The position numbers and the translations under genes were made by a program. Source: Polynucleobacter sp. TSB-Sco08W16 (GTDB taxonomy: Bacteria; Pseudomonadota; Gammaproteobacteria; Burkholderiales; Burkholderiaceae). From it: a DNA stretch of 64,000 nucleotides. The notes beneath the pieces were generated by a model. The model searched no databases. It was not told where the DNA came from and saw nothing but the letters and a program-made list of their open reading frames with translations. The stretch lies in contig NZ_CP061291.1 of NCBI RefSeq assembly GCF_018687455.1, positions 558,001 through 622,000 on the forward strand. The letters run 5' to 3'. Of the stretch, positions 8,921 through 18,032 are shown piece by piece (the stretch's first letter is position 1; every line of letters begins with the position of its first letter).

Positions 8921-9835
8921 GTGGAAAAATTTCACCTTGGTCACCGCCCCGAGCGGATTAACCTAGATGAATATCGTGCCACGCTGACCCGCTCAGCGGT
9001 TGCGCGCCCCGAGAATAATTTCTACCATTGGCTCTTGGGCACGAGTTGGACTAAGTTTCTACTCTTAGTTATCTGTGTGTATCTCGGTACAAACCTTTTA
9101 TTTGCTCTGGCTTATCTGGCCTGCGGTCCTGACGCTATCACCAACACAAAGCCTGGTTCTCTAATTGATGTTTTCTACTTTAGTGTTCAAACTATGGCAA
9201 CCATTGGTTATGGACAGATGACGCCAGTAGGACATTGGCCTAATTCAATTGTGACCTTTGAAGCTTTCTTTGGGATTGTGTATTCAGCATTAACTACGGG
9301 TTTAGCGTTTGCACGCTTTACACGACCAACGGCTGGAGTGAGGTTTTCAAAGGTGGCCGTGGTTGGTAATCATGACGGTATAAAAACGCTGAAGTTTAGA
9401 GTGGCCAATGACCGGAGCTCTCATATCGTTGAGGCACAGTTACGCCTCTGGTTGATTGCAGAGAGCATGACTACCGAGGGAGAGCGCTATCGTCGTTCTG
9501 TAGAGCTGCCGCTTCATCGCTCCGAGAGCCCAGTCTTCTCCTTAACTTGGACGGCGATGCATAGTATTGACGAATCCAGCCCTCTATCTGAGTATCTAGG
9601 CAATACCGCCTTGAGTGGTCACTGGCATTTGCTGATTACCTTTACTGGTTATCACGAGAGCTTAGCCAACCAAGTCTATGCCCGCCATGTTTACTTACCT
9701 AGAGATGTGCAGCAAAATGCGACTTTTGTCGATATAGTCACGGTTTCGTCAGATGGCAGTCGGATAATCGACCTAGCCAACTTTGAGAAGTGGGTTCCGA
9801 ATACGTCGGATAAATTAGCAGGGGAGTATTTATGA
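8921..9835 (+). CDS. Inward-rectifier-type potassium channel (KirBac family)
   Basis: Inner-membrane K+ channel. Two transmembrane helices (about residues 44-67 and 108-132) flank a pore loop with the selectivity filter TIGYG at 94-98. The rest is a cytosolic immunoglobulin-like Kir gating domain ending near residue 290. Starts at GTG 8921; no strong ribosome site is visible, so a short shift of the start is possible. Its stop overlaps the start of the decarboxylase gene by four bases (ATGA), so the two proteins are made together. That suggests a joint role in ion or pH balance, which is inference. Confidence 0.88.
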   Translation: MEKFHLGHRPERINLDEYRATLTRSAVARPENNFYHWLLGTSWTKFLLLVICVYLGTNLLFALAYLACGPDAITNTKPGSLIDVFYFSVQTMATIGYGQMTPVGHWPNSIVTFEAFFGIVYSALTTGLAFARFTRPTAGVRFSKVAVVGNHDGIKTLKFRVANDRSSHIVEAQLRLWLIAESMTTEGERYRRSVELPLHRSESPVFSLTWTAMHSIDESSPLSEYLGNTALSGHWHLLITFTGYHESLANQVYARHVYLPRDVQQNATFVDIVTVSSDGSRIIDLANFEKWVPNTSDKLAGEYL

Positions 9836-12099
9836 AATTTCGTTTCCCAATCATCATCATTGATGAGGACTTCCGTTCCGAAAATATTTCGGGTTCTGGT
9901 ATTCGCGACCTCGCCGAGGCGATCGAGAACGAGGGCATGGAGGTCATTGGCCTCACTAGTTACGGCGATTTAACTTCGTTCGCACAACAAGCATCTCGTG
10001 CCTCTTCATTCATAGTCTCAATTGATGATGAAGAGTTCGTATCTGATTCTGAAGATCACGATCTGCCTGCCTTAAATAATTTGCGTGCATTTATTACTGA
10101 AGTGCGCAAGCGTAATGAAGATATTCCAATCTTCTTATATGGCGAGACTCGTACCTCACGCCATATGCCTAATGACATTCTCCGTGAGTTGCATGGCTTC
10201 ATTCATATGAATGAAGATACGCCAGAGTTTGTGGCGCGTCACATTATTCGCGAAGCAAAGGTCTATTTGGATTCACTTGCGCCGCCATTCTTCCGTGCGC
10301 TGACCAATTACGCCTCTGAAGGTTCTTATTCATGGCATTGTCCTGGGCACTCAGGCGGCGTTGCTTTCTTAAAGAGTCCTGTAGGCCGAATGTTTCACCA
10401 GTTCTTTGGCGAGAACATGTTGCGTGCTGACGTTTGTAATGCGGTGGAAGAGTTAGGGCAACTTCTGGACCATACAGGACCTGTATTGCAGAGCGAGCGT
10501 AATGCAGCTCGCATCTTTAATGCTGACCACTTGTTTTTCGTAACTAATGGCACTTCTACATCGAACAAGATTGTTTGGCACTCGACCGTAGCTCCTGGCG
10601 ATGTAGTTCTGGTTGATCGCAATTGTCATAAGTCAGTCATTCATTCCATCACCATGATGGGCGCGATTCCAATCTTCTTAATGCCAACTCGAAATCACTT
10701 GGGCATTATTGGCCCAATACCTAAAGAAGAGTTTGAGTGGAAAAATATCCAGAAAAAGATTGATGCTAATCCTTTTATCAAGAACAAGAATGTCGTGCCA
10801 CGTGTCATGACTCTGACCCAGAGTACTTATGACGGTATTGTGTACAACGTTGAAATGATTAAAGAGATGCTCGATGGCAAAGTAGATTCATTGCATTTTG
10901 ATGAGGCTTGGTTACCGCATGCTGCTTTCCATCCGTTCTATAAAGATATGCATGCGATCGGATCGGATCGCAAGCGCACCAAGAAAAGTTTGATGTTTGC
11001 TACCCAATCTACCCATAAGTTATTGGCTGGATTGTCACAAGCTTCACAAGTGTTGGTTCAGGATGCAGAAGATACTAAGTTAGATCGAGATTGCTTTAAC
11101 GAGGCCTATCTCATGCACACCTCAACAAGTCCACAGTACGCGATTATTGCCTCATGCGATGTCTCTGCGGCGATGATGGAGTCTCCTGGCGGCACAACCC
11201 TGGTGGAGGAATCCATTGCTGAAGCGATGGACTTCCGCCGTGCGATGCGCGAAGTGGATGATAAGTTTGGTGCCGACTGGTGGTTTAAGGTCTGGGGCCC
11301 AGATCATTTGGCGGAAGAGGGTATTGGAGAGCGCTCTGATTGGGTATTAGAGCCGAACGCAAGCTGGCATGATTTTGGTAAGCTTGCCAAAGACTTCAAT
11401 ATGCTCGATCCAATTAAGGCAACTGTGGTCACCCCTGGATTGGATATCGAAGGTAACTTTGGATCTATGGGTATTCCAGCGAGCATTGTTACCAAATATT
11501 TGGCTGAACATGGTGTGATCGTAGAGAAGTGCGGCTTGTACTCCTTCTTCATTATGTTCACCATTGGTATCACTAAAGGCCGCTGGAATACGCTCGTAAC
11601 TGAATTGCAACAGTTCAAAGACCATTTCGATAAAAATGCTCCGCTATGGAAGGTCTTGCCTGAGTTTGTAGCTAAGCATCCACGGTATGAGCGCGTCGGC
11701 CTCAAAGATATCTGCCAGCAAATTCATGAGTTCTATAAGAGTCGTGATGTTGCGCGTATGACTACGGAGATGTACACCTCCGATATGGAGCCAGCCATGA
11801 TGCCATCTGAAGCTTGGGCCAAGATGGCGCATAAAGAAGTGGATCGTGTTCCGCTTGATCAACTAGATGGCCGCGTTACAGCGATGTTAGTTACGCCATA
11901 TCCGCCAGGTATTCCGCTCTTAATTCCGGGTGAGCGCTTTAACAAACGGATTGTTGATTACCTCTATTTTGCAAGAGACTTCAATGCCAAGTTCCCAGGC
12001 TTTGAGACTGATATTCATGGTCTCGTGAAGGCCGATGTCGATGGTCGCAGCGAGTATTACGTCGACTGTGTGAGACAGGAAAGAGACATCACCCTCTAA
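9832..12099 (+). CDS. PLP-dependent arginine/lysine/ornithine decarboxylase, AdiA-like
   Basis: Fold-type I decarboxylase with an N-terminal response-regulator-like wing domain (residues 1-140), a PLP domain and a C-terminal domain. The PLP lysine is Lys396 in STHKLLAGLSQAS; FDEAW (356-360) holds the cofactor-binding aspartate, and CHKS (265-268) is also present. The 755-residue length matches E. coli AdiA better than LdcI, so arginine is the best substrate guess, but lysine or ornithine cannot be excluded by eye. These enzymes consume a proton and release CO2, giving acid tolerance or polyamine precursors. The gene is coupled to the potassium channel and ends in a palindromic terminator. Confidence 0.87.
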   Translation: MKFRFPIIIIDEDFRSENISGSGIRDLAEAIENEGMEVIGLTSYGDLTSFAQQASRASSFIVSIDDEEFVSDSEDHDLPALNNLRAFITEVRKRNEDIPIFLYGETRTSRHMPNDILRELHGFIHMNEDTPEFVARHIIREAKVYLDSLAPPFFRALTNYASEGSYSWHCPGHSGGVAFLKSPVGRMFHQFFGENMLRADVCNAVEELGQLLDHTGPVLQSERNAARIFNADHLFFVTNGTSTSNKIVWHSTVAPGDVVLVDRNCHKSVIHSITMMGAIPIFLMPTRNHLGIIGPIPKEEFEWKNIQKKIDANPFIKNKNVVPRVMTLTQSTYDGIVYNVEMIKEMLDGKVDSLHFDEAWLPHAAFHPFYKDMHAIGSDRKRTKKSLMFATQSTHKLLAGLSQASQVLVQDAEDTKLDRDCFNEAYLMHTSTSPQYAIIASCDVSAAMMESPGGTTLVEESIAEAMDFRRAMREVDDKFGADWWFKVWGPDHLAEEGIGERSDWVLEPNASWHDFGKLAKDFNMLDPIKATVVTPGLDIEGNFGSMGIPASIVTKYLAEHGVIVEKCGLYSFFIMFTIGITKGRWNTLVTELQQFKDHFDKNAPLWKVLPEFVAKHPRYERVGLKDICQQIHEFYKSRDVARMTTEMYTSDMEPAMMPSEAWAKMAHKEVDRVPLDQLDGRVTAMLVTPYPPGIPLLIPGERFNKRIVDYLYFARDFNAKFPGFETDIHGLVKADVDGRSEYYVDCVRQERDITL

Positions 12100-12130
12100 T
12101 AAATAAGGCCCCTAGGGGCCTTATTTATTA
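12097..12130. terminator. Bidirectional terminator, 34-base perfect palindrome
   Basis: The two 17-base halves are exact reverse complements, centred on CCTAGG and flanked by A/T tracts on both sides. It starts in the stop codon of the decarboxylase gene and ends one base before the stop of the convergent lipoprotein gene, so it serves both. Confidence 0.85.
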
Positions 12131-13387
12131 CTACTTCAGGAGGACTGAAGGAGAGGCGGGGATACTTCCCGGAATCTTTTGAAGCGACATGAACTGCGAT
12201 AGTAATTTGATGGCTAGAGGTGAGTAGCCGTTGTTTTCGCTTGGAATGCTATAGAGATTGCCATCCAAACCTTCGATATTTGAAAACGGTCTTGGGGTAG
12301 ATTGATTTTTATTCACCACAAAAAGAGCGTATTCGTTGGACTTGCTTGTATTGCTATTAAATGTAGTTGCAGTTGGTGGCAAGGTCACCATGTAAGGCTT
12401 TTCAGCTAGTTGAGCTTTTACTACTTGCCCTAAATATTCAAAAATATTATTCGTTGAGCGAATACGAATATTTAACTTAGGCTGCGACTTTTTCTCAGGA
12501 CTGGGCTGATTGATCCCTTGCGCAAGGGTTTCTTGGCAAAAAATGCTGTCACCATATTCTTGGCGAACAAAATTTTCATACTTATTTGTATTGATACAAA
12601 GTTTATATTTTTTAGATACCTGGATTGGCTGAAACTTGAGCTCAGAAGAGTCGCCTACTTTTTGTAATACGATCCCCGATGCTTTCATCGCTTCAAAAGC
12701 ATTGTCACCGAAGGTAGACTTCAAATGAGCAACAGTAAGAGGCGGCCCAATTTTTTGCGAAGTATCTACTACATAAGCTCCAAGACCATACGAGATCAGC
12801 TTATAAAGGTGTTTTTGGAATTCAGGATGGTCAGGCCTCAAGGGGTTATTAATCAGCGTGAGCGACTCACCATTGGCTTTTGTGATTTCAATTTCATCTA
12901 CCACTAAGCTTAAGAGAACCTCTTTTGGAATGTGATTATGTTCAAAATATTTCACATCCTCGATTGGAAGTTCATTGAGGTAACCCTTCCAAAATACCGC
13001 ATTATCAAGAGAGGATTGAGTAAAGTTAAAGCTATTGCCAACCGATAATGAAACTCCTGGCGTAATGCTATTTAAGCCACCATTGATCGGAAGGTAGGCC
13101 GCATTGTATGGAATGATGCCGCCTGAAAAAAATCCGCTGGCGTATGGATTGACTGTAATCGAACCAGAGCCATTGATATTGGGCATATCCAAGAAACTGA
13201 CAGGGCGATTTTCTGAAGAACGTAAGATGTTCTGAAAGATCATATTGATCTGGTATTGCTCCAAAATATTTGCATATTTTGCAGACATCTCACTAAAGTC
13301 AGGAGCCATCGGGGTATTACAGCCGCCAAGCGCAATCATCACAGTAAAGGCAGCAATCGTTCTACAAGCTCTGGAGAGTAAGTTCAT
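12131..13387 (-). CDS. Putative lipoprotein of unknown function
   Basis: A 418-residue protein I do not recognise. It has a lipoprotein signal peptide with hydrophobic core around residues 8-21 and lipobox ALGGC (Cys23), so it should be a lipidated envelope protein. The region 70-115 is rich in Gly, Ser, Asn and Pro. A Pro/Lys-rich stretch (PSPEKKSQPK) precedes a C-terminal section with ordered strands. No catalytic motif is apparent. It stands alone on the minus strand, 109 bases after dctM, with a terminator directly at its stop. Confidence 0.7.
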   Translation of the reverse strand: MNLLSRACRTIAAFTVMIALGGCNTPMAPDFSEMSAKYANILEQYQINMIFQNILRSSENRPVSFLDMPNINGSGSITVNPYASGFFSGGIIPYNAAYLPINGGLNSITPGVSLSVGNSFNFTQSSLDNAVFWKGYLNELPIEDVKYFEHNHIPKEVLLSLVVDEIEITKANGESLTLINNPLRPDHPEFQKHLYKLISYGLGAYVVDTSQKIGPPLTVAHLKSTFGDNAFEAMKASGIVLQKVGDSSELKFQPIQVSKKYKLCINTNKYENFVRQEYGDSIFCQETLAQGINQPSPEKKSQPKLNIRIRSTNNIFEYLGQVVKAQLAEKPYMVTLPPTATTFNSNTSKSNEYALFVVNKNQSTPRPFSNIEGLDGNLYSIPSENNGYSPLAIKLLSQFMSLQKIPGSIPASPSVLLK

Positions 13388-13496
13388 TTTTTTAATTGGT
13401 AAGAATAGTTTTGCTAGCGTAATGGTTTTTTGCTAAAAAGATTGGGCCAAGGCACAAATTTAGGGCAATTAGCCTTACTAAAGCTTGCGGCAAGAC

Positions 13497-15023
13497 CTAT
13501 TTAGTGGACTTATCAAGCTGAAAGGTTACCGGGGTATCCTCATCTGCTTTGCCAGCCGAGTCTGACTTGCCTTCTTCGCCTGTGAAGTTGAAATCCTGAC
13601 TCTGAACAATAGCAGCGGGCTTATCTAGTAGGGTCGTGACTAAAGCCGGGAAGGCCATGACCACTACCACCATCACGAGTTGTAAGCCGACCCAAGGCAG
13701 GGCGCCCCAGTAGATATCGCTGCTTTTGACTTCTTTGGGTGCTACGCCTCTTAAATAGAAGAGAGCAAAGCCAAAGGGTGGATGCATAAATGAGGTCTGC
13801 ATATTCACACACAACATCACGCCAAACCAAACCAGTGCTGCACTCGCTGCTGCTTGAGGATTGCCATTCATGGAATCGAGCAATACGGGTGAGAGTAGCT
13901 TGACGGCAACGGGTGCCAGCATAGGCACTACGATAAAGGCTATCTCAAAAAAGTCTAAGAAGAATGCCAAGAAGAAGACAAAGAGATTGACGACGATTAA
14001 AAATCCAATCCAGCCGCCTGGCAAGTTAGAGAATAGTTGCTCTACCCAGTGGCCGCCATCAACACCCTGAAAGACTACTGAGAAACAGGTAGATCCAATC
14101 AGAATGAACACTACCATTGCAGTGATGCGCATGGTGTTCTGATAGGCCTCTTTAATAAGCCCCTTCAGGTTAGGAATGCTAGCCCTCCGAATCCACGCAA
14201 GCAGTAAAGCACCCATCGCACCCATTGCACCAGACTCTGTCGGGGTGGCGATACCGGTCATGATTGTCCCGAGCACTAAAAAGATCAGCACGGCTGACGG
14301 AATAATGCCCATGAGGCATTTTTTCCAGAGCGCCCAGCCCTTAAGAGTGAGGTCGCCCTCAGGAACGGGCGGTAAATAGTCCGGCCGAACGCGTGACAGA
14401 ACAAACGTATAAAGAGCAAACAGACCTATTTGCAAGAGCGATGGACCCCAAGCCCCTAAGTACATGCTGCCCACATCAGCACTGCCACTTTGGGTTTTAA
14501 GTTGATCCGCTAGAACAATAAGAACTAAAGAGGGCGGAACAAGTTGTGTAATGGTTCCAGAAGCTGCTAAAACGCCCGTAGCGTAGCGCATGTTGTAGCC
14601 GTAGCGCATCATCACAGGTAAAGAGATCATCGCCATAGCGATTACCTGAGCAGCTACTGTGCCGGTAATGGCACCCAGAATAAAGCCGACGATGATGACG
14701 GAGTAGCCTAGACCACCGCGCACTCTTCCAAAGAGTTGTCCCATGGAGTCCAGCATCTCTTCCGCAAGACCGCAGCGCTCAAGAATAGCCCCCATAAAAG
14801 TGAAGAAGGGGATGGCTAATAAAAGATCATTAGCTAGTACGCTGCCAAAGATACGTTGAGGAATGGCCTGTAAGAAGGGCATTCCAAAAAAGCCCTCGGT
14901 CATCGCAATGACGGAGAAGAATAGACCTGCCGCCATCAGAGAAAACGCTACCGGAAAGCCAATCAACATAAAGATGACAAGGCCGCCGAACATGAAAGGA
15001 GGCATCCATTCCAATGGAATCAT
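13497..15023 (-). CDS. TRAP transporter large permease (DctM type)
   Basis: Inner-membrane subunit of a tripartite ATP-independent periplasmic transporter, with about 12-13 hydrophobic segments. Its 508 residues exceed the usual ~430 because of extra loops and a hydrophilic tail (from about residue 470). The family opening (FMLIGFPVAFSLMAAG) and the phrases LVPPSLVLIVLAD and ATPTESGAMGA are clear. It overlaps dctQ by four bases (ATGA). By memory the sequence type is that of the mannitol/chloroaromatic branch, whose true substrates are often dicarboxylates or 2-oxo acids. No solute-binding DctP gene is adjacent, so the substrate cannot be inferred here. Confidence 0.9.
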   Translation of the reverse strand: MIPLEWMPPFMFGGLVIFMLIGFPVAFSLMAAGLFFSVIAMTEGFFGMPFLQAIPQRIFGSVLANDLLLAIPFFTFMGAILERCGLAEEMLDSMGQLFGRVRGGLGYSVIIVGFILGAITGTVAAQVIAMAMISLPVMMRYGYNMRYATGVLAASGTITQLVPPSLVLIVLADQLKTQSGSADVGSMYLGAWGPSLLQIGLFALYTFVLSRVRPDYLPPVPEGDLTLKGWALWKKCLMGIIPSAVLIFLVLGTIMTGIATPTESGAMGAMGALLLAWIRRASIPNLKGLIKEAYQNTMRITAMVVFILIGSTCFSVVFQGVDGGHWVEQLFSNLPGGWIGFLIVVNLFVFFLAFFLDFFEIAFIVVPMLAPVAVKLLSPVLLDSMNGNPQAAASAALVWFGVMLCVNMQTSFMHPPFGFALFYLRGVAPKEVKSSDIYWGALPWVGLQLVMVVVVMAFPALVTTLLDKPAAIVQSQDFNFTGEEGKSDSAGKADEDTPVTFQLDKSTK

Positions 15024-15571
15024 TGCATCGGCTTTTCGTAATGAAGGTCTTCTGCCGGCAAGGTGACTTCACCTTTGAGAGCGCCGATTCGTTTGATGAT
15101 TTCTGAGATACCTTGCAAGCTAAGCATGAAGAATCCAAATGGCACAACAAATTTAATAGGGTAACGAGCCAGTCCCCCAGAATTCATGGAGCCTTCTCCA
15201 ACTAGCCAGGATGGATAGAACAATGAAGTCCACGATAGCCAGCAAAACAATAAACAGGCGGGCATCAAGAAGAAAATAAGTCCAAATAGATCAACCCAAA
15301 GCCTGCCGCGATCAGACAGATGAGAGTAAATCAGATCAACGCGGACGTGTTCGTTGCGTTTGAGAGTATAGGAGGCACCCAGCATGACGGATGCACTAAA
15401 GAGATACCACTGTAGCTCTAGTGGCCAGTTATTGCTGATATCAAAACCGTAGCGAAGCAGGGCATTCGCTGCTGAAACTATGCAAGACAACAAAATCATG
15501 ATGCTGGCTGCATTACCAAGCATCTGATTAATGTGATCAATGCCCCTAGAGAGCTTGGACCAAAACCCCAT
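15020..15571 (-). CDS. TRAP transporter small permease (DctQ type)
   Basis: A 183-residue inner-membrane protein with four predicted helices, the small subunit that pairs with the DctM protein encoded next. The segment ELQWYLFSASVMLGASYTLKRNEHVRVD spread over residues 48-77 is the usual DctQ signature (helix, then RxxxHVRVD). It starts five bases after the argH stop and overlaps dctM by four bases, so argH-dctQ-dctM may be one transcript. The missing periplasmic binding protein must be encoded elsewhere. Confidence 0.88.
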   Translation of the reverse strand: MGFWSKLSRGIDHINQMLGNAASIMILLSCIVSAANALLRYGFDISNNWPLELQWYLFSASVMLGASYTLKRNEHVRVDLIYSHLSDRGRLWVDLFGLIFFLMPACLLFCWLSWTSLFYPSWLVGEGSMNSGGLARYPIKFVVPFGFFMLSLQGISEIIKRIGALKGEVTLPAEDLHYEKPMQ

Positions 15572-15576
15572 TCGCT

Positions 15577-16995
15577 TTAGAGGTCAGCACGACCCCGTTT
15601 GATTGCAGCAAGGACTTGTGCGGGAGCTGTGCCACCTGCATGTTGGCGAGATTGCACGGAGCCATCCACCGTTAACAACGCAAAGACATCATCACTGATC
15701 ATCTCAGGGCGATTATCTAAGCCACATGCAAAGCGCAATTCGGAAAGACTTAAATCGGTCAACATGCAATTTCTGCCGACACAAGCTTTAACAGCATGTG
15801 CCACAGCCTCATGGGCATCACGGAAGGCCAAGCCCTTTTTCACCAAGTAGTCAGCCAAGTCTGTCGCCGTTGCAAAACCCTCTTCAGCGGCCGCTTTCAT
15901 AACATCAGCTTTTACTTCGATATGCGGAACCATATCGGCAAAGATACGTAAAGTGTCTTGCACTGTATCAACCGCATCAAATAGTGGTTCTTTATCTTCT
16001 TGATTATCTTTGTTGTATGCAAGCGGCTGACTCTTCATCAACGTTAGTAAAGAGATCAAGTCACCATAGACACGGCCGGTCTTGCCACGTGCCAATTCTG
16101 GGACGTCGGGATTCTTTTTCTGCGGCATGATGGAGCTACCAGTGCAAAAGCGATCTGGTAAATCAATAAAGCCAAAGCGTGGACTCAGCCACAGCACCAG
16201 CTCTTCAGAGAGGCGGGAGATATGCATCATTAGGATCGATGCGAAGGCGCAGAACTCAATAGCAAAGTCGCGATCAGATACCGCGTCTAATGAGTTATTG
16301 CAGATGCCATCAAAACCCAGATTTTTAGCTACTTGTTCACGATCGATTGGGTAGGTAGTGCCTGCCAATGCAGCAGCGCCTAAAGGCAAGCGATTAAAGC
16401 GAGCACGTAAATCTGCAAGACGACTTGCATCACGACTAAACATTTCGTAATAGGCCATTAAGTGATGACCAAAAGTAATGGGTTGCGCCACTTGTAAATG
16501 GGTGTGACCTGGCATGATGGTTGCAGCATGCTTCTCTGCTAAATCTAGCAAAGCCAAACGCAGCATTTTTAAAGTAGCGGCAATCTCATCTACGCTACCG
16601 CGTAGCCAGAGGCGTAAATCGGTTGCCACTTGATCGTTACGTGAACGGCCAGTATGTAAACGTTTGCCAGCATCACCAACTAATGCTGTGAGGCGGGCCT
16701 CAATATTGAGATGCACATCTTCAAGCGCTAATTGCCAGTCGAATTCACCAGCCTCAATTTCACTCTTAATTTGAGCCATACCTTTTTGAATATCGGCTAA
16801 ATCTTGGGCGCTGATGATTTTTTGGTTTGCCAGCATCTGGGCGTGCGCCAAGGAGCCGGCGATATCAACCATAGCAAAACGTTGATCAAAGCCGATGGAG
16901 GCTGTATAGCGCTGAACAAGTTCGTCAACGGGTTCGGTAAAACGGGCCGACCAAGCTTGGGCTTTGTTGGCTAAGGAATTTTTGGATGAGCTCAT
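15577..16995 (-). CDS. argH: Argininosuccinate lyase
   Basis: Last enzyme of arginine synthesis, splitting argininosuccinate into arginine and fumarate; a tetramer of the fumarase/aspartase superfamily. The signature GSSIMPQKKNPDVPEL is present, along with HTGRSRNDQVATDLRL near residue 112 and the catalytic-histidine block PGHTHLQVAQP. I start at the ATG ending at 16995 (472 residues, family length); the open frame extends to 17163 but the extra residues are unlike ArgH and run into hemC. No ribosome site precedes this ATG and a TATACT box ends only 7 bases before it, so the message may be leaderless. Confidence 0.95.
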   Translation of the reverse strand: MSSSKNSLANKAQAWSARFTEPVDELVQRYTASIGFDQRFAMVDIAGSLAHAQMLANQKIISAQDLADIQKGMAQIKSEIEAGEFDWQLALEDVHLNIEARLTALVGDAGKRLHTGRSRNDQVATDLRLWLRGSVDEIAATLKMLRLALLDLAEKHAATIMPGHTHLQVAQPITFGHHLMAYYEMFSRDASRLADLRARFNRLPLGAAALAGTTYPIDREQVAKNLGFDGICNNSLDAVSDRDFAIEFCAFASILMMHISRLSEELVLWLSPRFGFIDLPDRFCTGSSIMPQKKNPDVPELARGKTGRVYGDLISLLTLMKSQPLAYNKDNQEDKEPLFDAVDTVQDTLRIFADMVPHIEVKADVMKAAAEEGFATATDLADYLVKKGLAFRDAHEAVAHAVKACVGRNCMLTDLSLSELRFACGLDNRPEMISDDVFALLTVDGSVQSRQHAGGTAPAQVLAAIKRGRADL

Positions 16996-17001
16996 AAACA
17001 C

Positions 17002-17007
17002 AGTATA
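17002..17007 (-). promoter_or_regulatory. Candidate -10 box of argH (possible leaderless start)
   Basis: TATACT on the minus strand, ending seven bases before the argH ATG. If used, transcription would start at or next to the A of the start codon. The matching -35 region is poor (AAATAA at 17-base spacing). Confidence 0.35.
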
Positions 17008-17038
17008 TTGGTGTAGGTCTTTGATTATTTTAAATGTT

Positions 17039-18016
17039 ATGCCCCAAACCCTGAATTCTGCATCCCCATCCCCCGCGCCAGCAGCCCCTAAGCGCCTTGT
17101 GATCGCCTCCCGTGAAAGCCGTTTAGCCATGTGGCAGGCGGAGCATGTGCGAGATTGCCTCAAAAAGCTCTATCCAGGCTGTGATGTGCAGATTCTGGGG
17201 ATGACTACCCGAGGAGACCAGATTTTGGATCGAGCGCTCTCTAAAGTGGGCGGCAAAGGCCTTTTTGTAAAAGAATTAGAAGCTGCACTAGAAGATGGGC
17301 GTGCAGATTTAGCGGTGCACTCTCTCAAGGATGTGCCTATGGTGATGCCTGAGGGATTTGATCTTGCTTGCGTGATGGAGAGAGAGGATGCGCGTGATGC
17401 CTTCGTATCTAATGATTACGCTAGCCTAGAGGATCTCCCAAAAGGCGCCGTTGTTGGTACATCGAGCCTACGTCGTGAGTCAGTTTTGCGCGCAAAGTTT
17501 CCCCATATAGAAATTCAACCCTTACGTGGCAACTTGGATACACGCATGGGCAAACTAGATCATGGCGAGTATCAAGCAATTATTTTGGCAGCAGCAGGCT
17601 TAAAACGCTTAGGTTTAGAAAGTCGCATACGCGCCTACCTTCCTTGCGATCCCTATACACCAGCAGCAGGTCAGGGTGCGCTTGGCATTGAGACGCTGAG
17701 CAAACACCCCAACATTAAACAATGGCTGGCACCACTCAACGACTTGCCGACTTTGTATGCCGTTTCTGCAGAGCGGATGGTTTCTCGTCAACTAGGCGGT
17801 TCATGTGAAGTGCCTCTGGCAGCCTATGCAGTTTGGGAACAAAATCAAATGCAAATTCGCTCCTTTGTTGCTAGTACGGATGGCAAAGAAATCTGCCTCG
17901 CTAATGGAAATGCTTCTGTCAAATCAGTAGATGATGCCGAGGCACTAGGGCTTTTAGTAGCGCAAGATCTGCTATCGCAAGGCGCTGCTGATTTAATCCC
18001 GAAGATAGTTAAATAA
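17039..18016 (+). CDS. hemC: Porphobilinogen deaminase (hydroxymethylbilane synthase)
   Basis: Polymerises four porphobilinogens into hydroxymethylbilane in haem synthesis. The start at 17039 gives 325 residues with a Pro/Ala-rich N-terminal extension before the core (RLVIASRESRLAMWQ). The signature GTSSLRRESVLRAKFP and the cofactor-loop cysteine Cys256 (QLGGSCEVPLAAY) are present. An in-frame ATG at 16964 lies within argH and is not used. No clear ribosome site precedes the ATG. The gene diverges from argH with only 43 bases between them and is followed after 16 bases by hemD. Confidence 0.94.
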   Translation: MPQTLNSASPSPAPAAPKRLVIASRESRLAMWQAEHVRDCLKKLYPGCDVQILGMTTRGDQILDRALSKVGGKGLFVKELEAALEDGRADLAVHSLKDVPMVMPEGFDLACVMEREDARDAFVSNDYASLEDLPKGAVVGTSSLRRESVLRAKFPHIEIQPLRGNLDTRMGKLDHGEYQAIILAAAGLKRLGLESRIRAYLPCDPYTPAAGQGALGIETLSKHPNIKQWLAPLNDLPTLYAVSAERMVSRQLGGSCEVPLAAYAVWEQNQMQIRSFVASTDGKEICLANGNASVKSVDDAEALGLLVAQDLLSQGAADLIPKIVK

Positions 18017-18032
18017 GAATCCAGTAATAACG

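Noticed and set aside
16996..17163. A longer argH with 56 more N-terminal residues
   Set aside because: The extension is unlike ArgH, overlaps hemC coding sequence on the other strand and has no family support.
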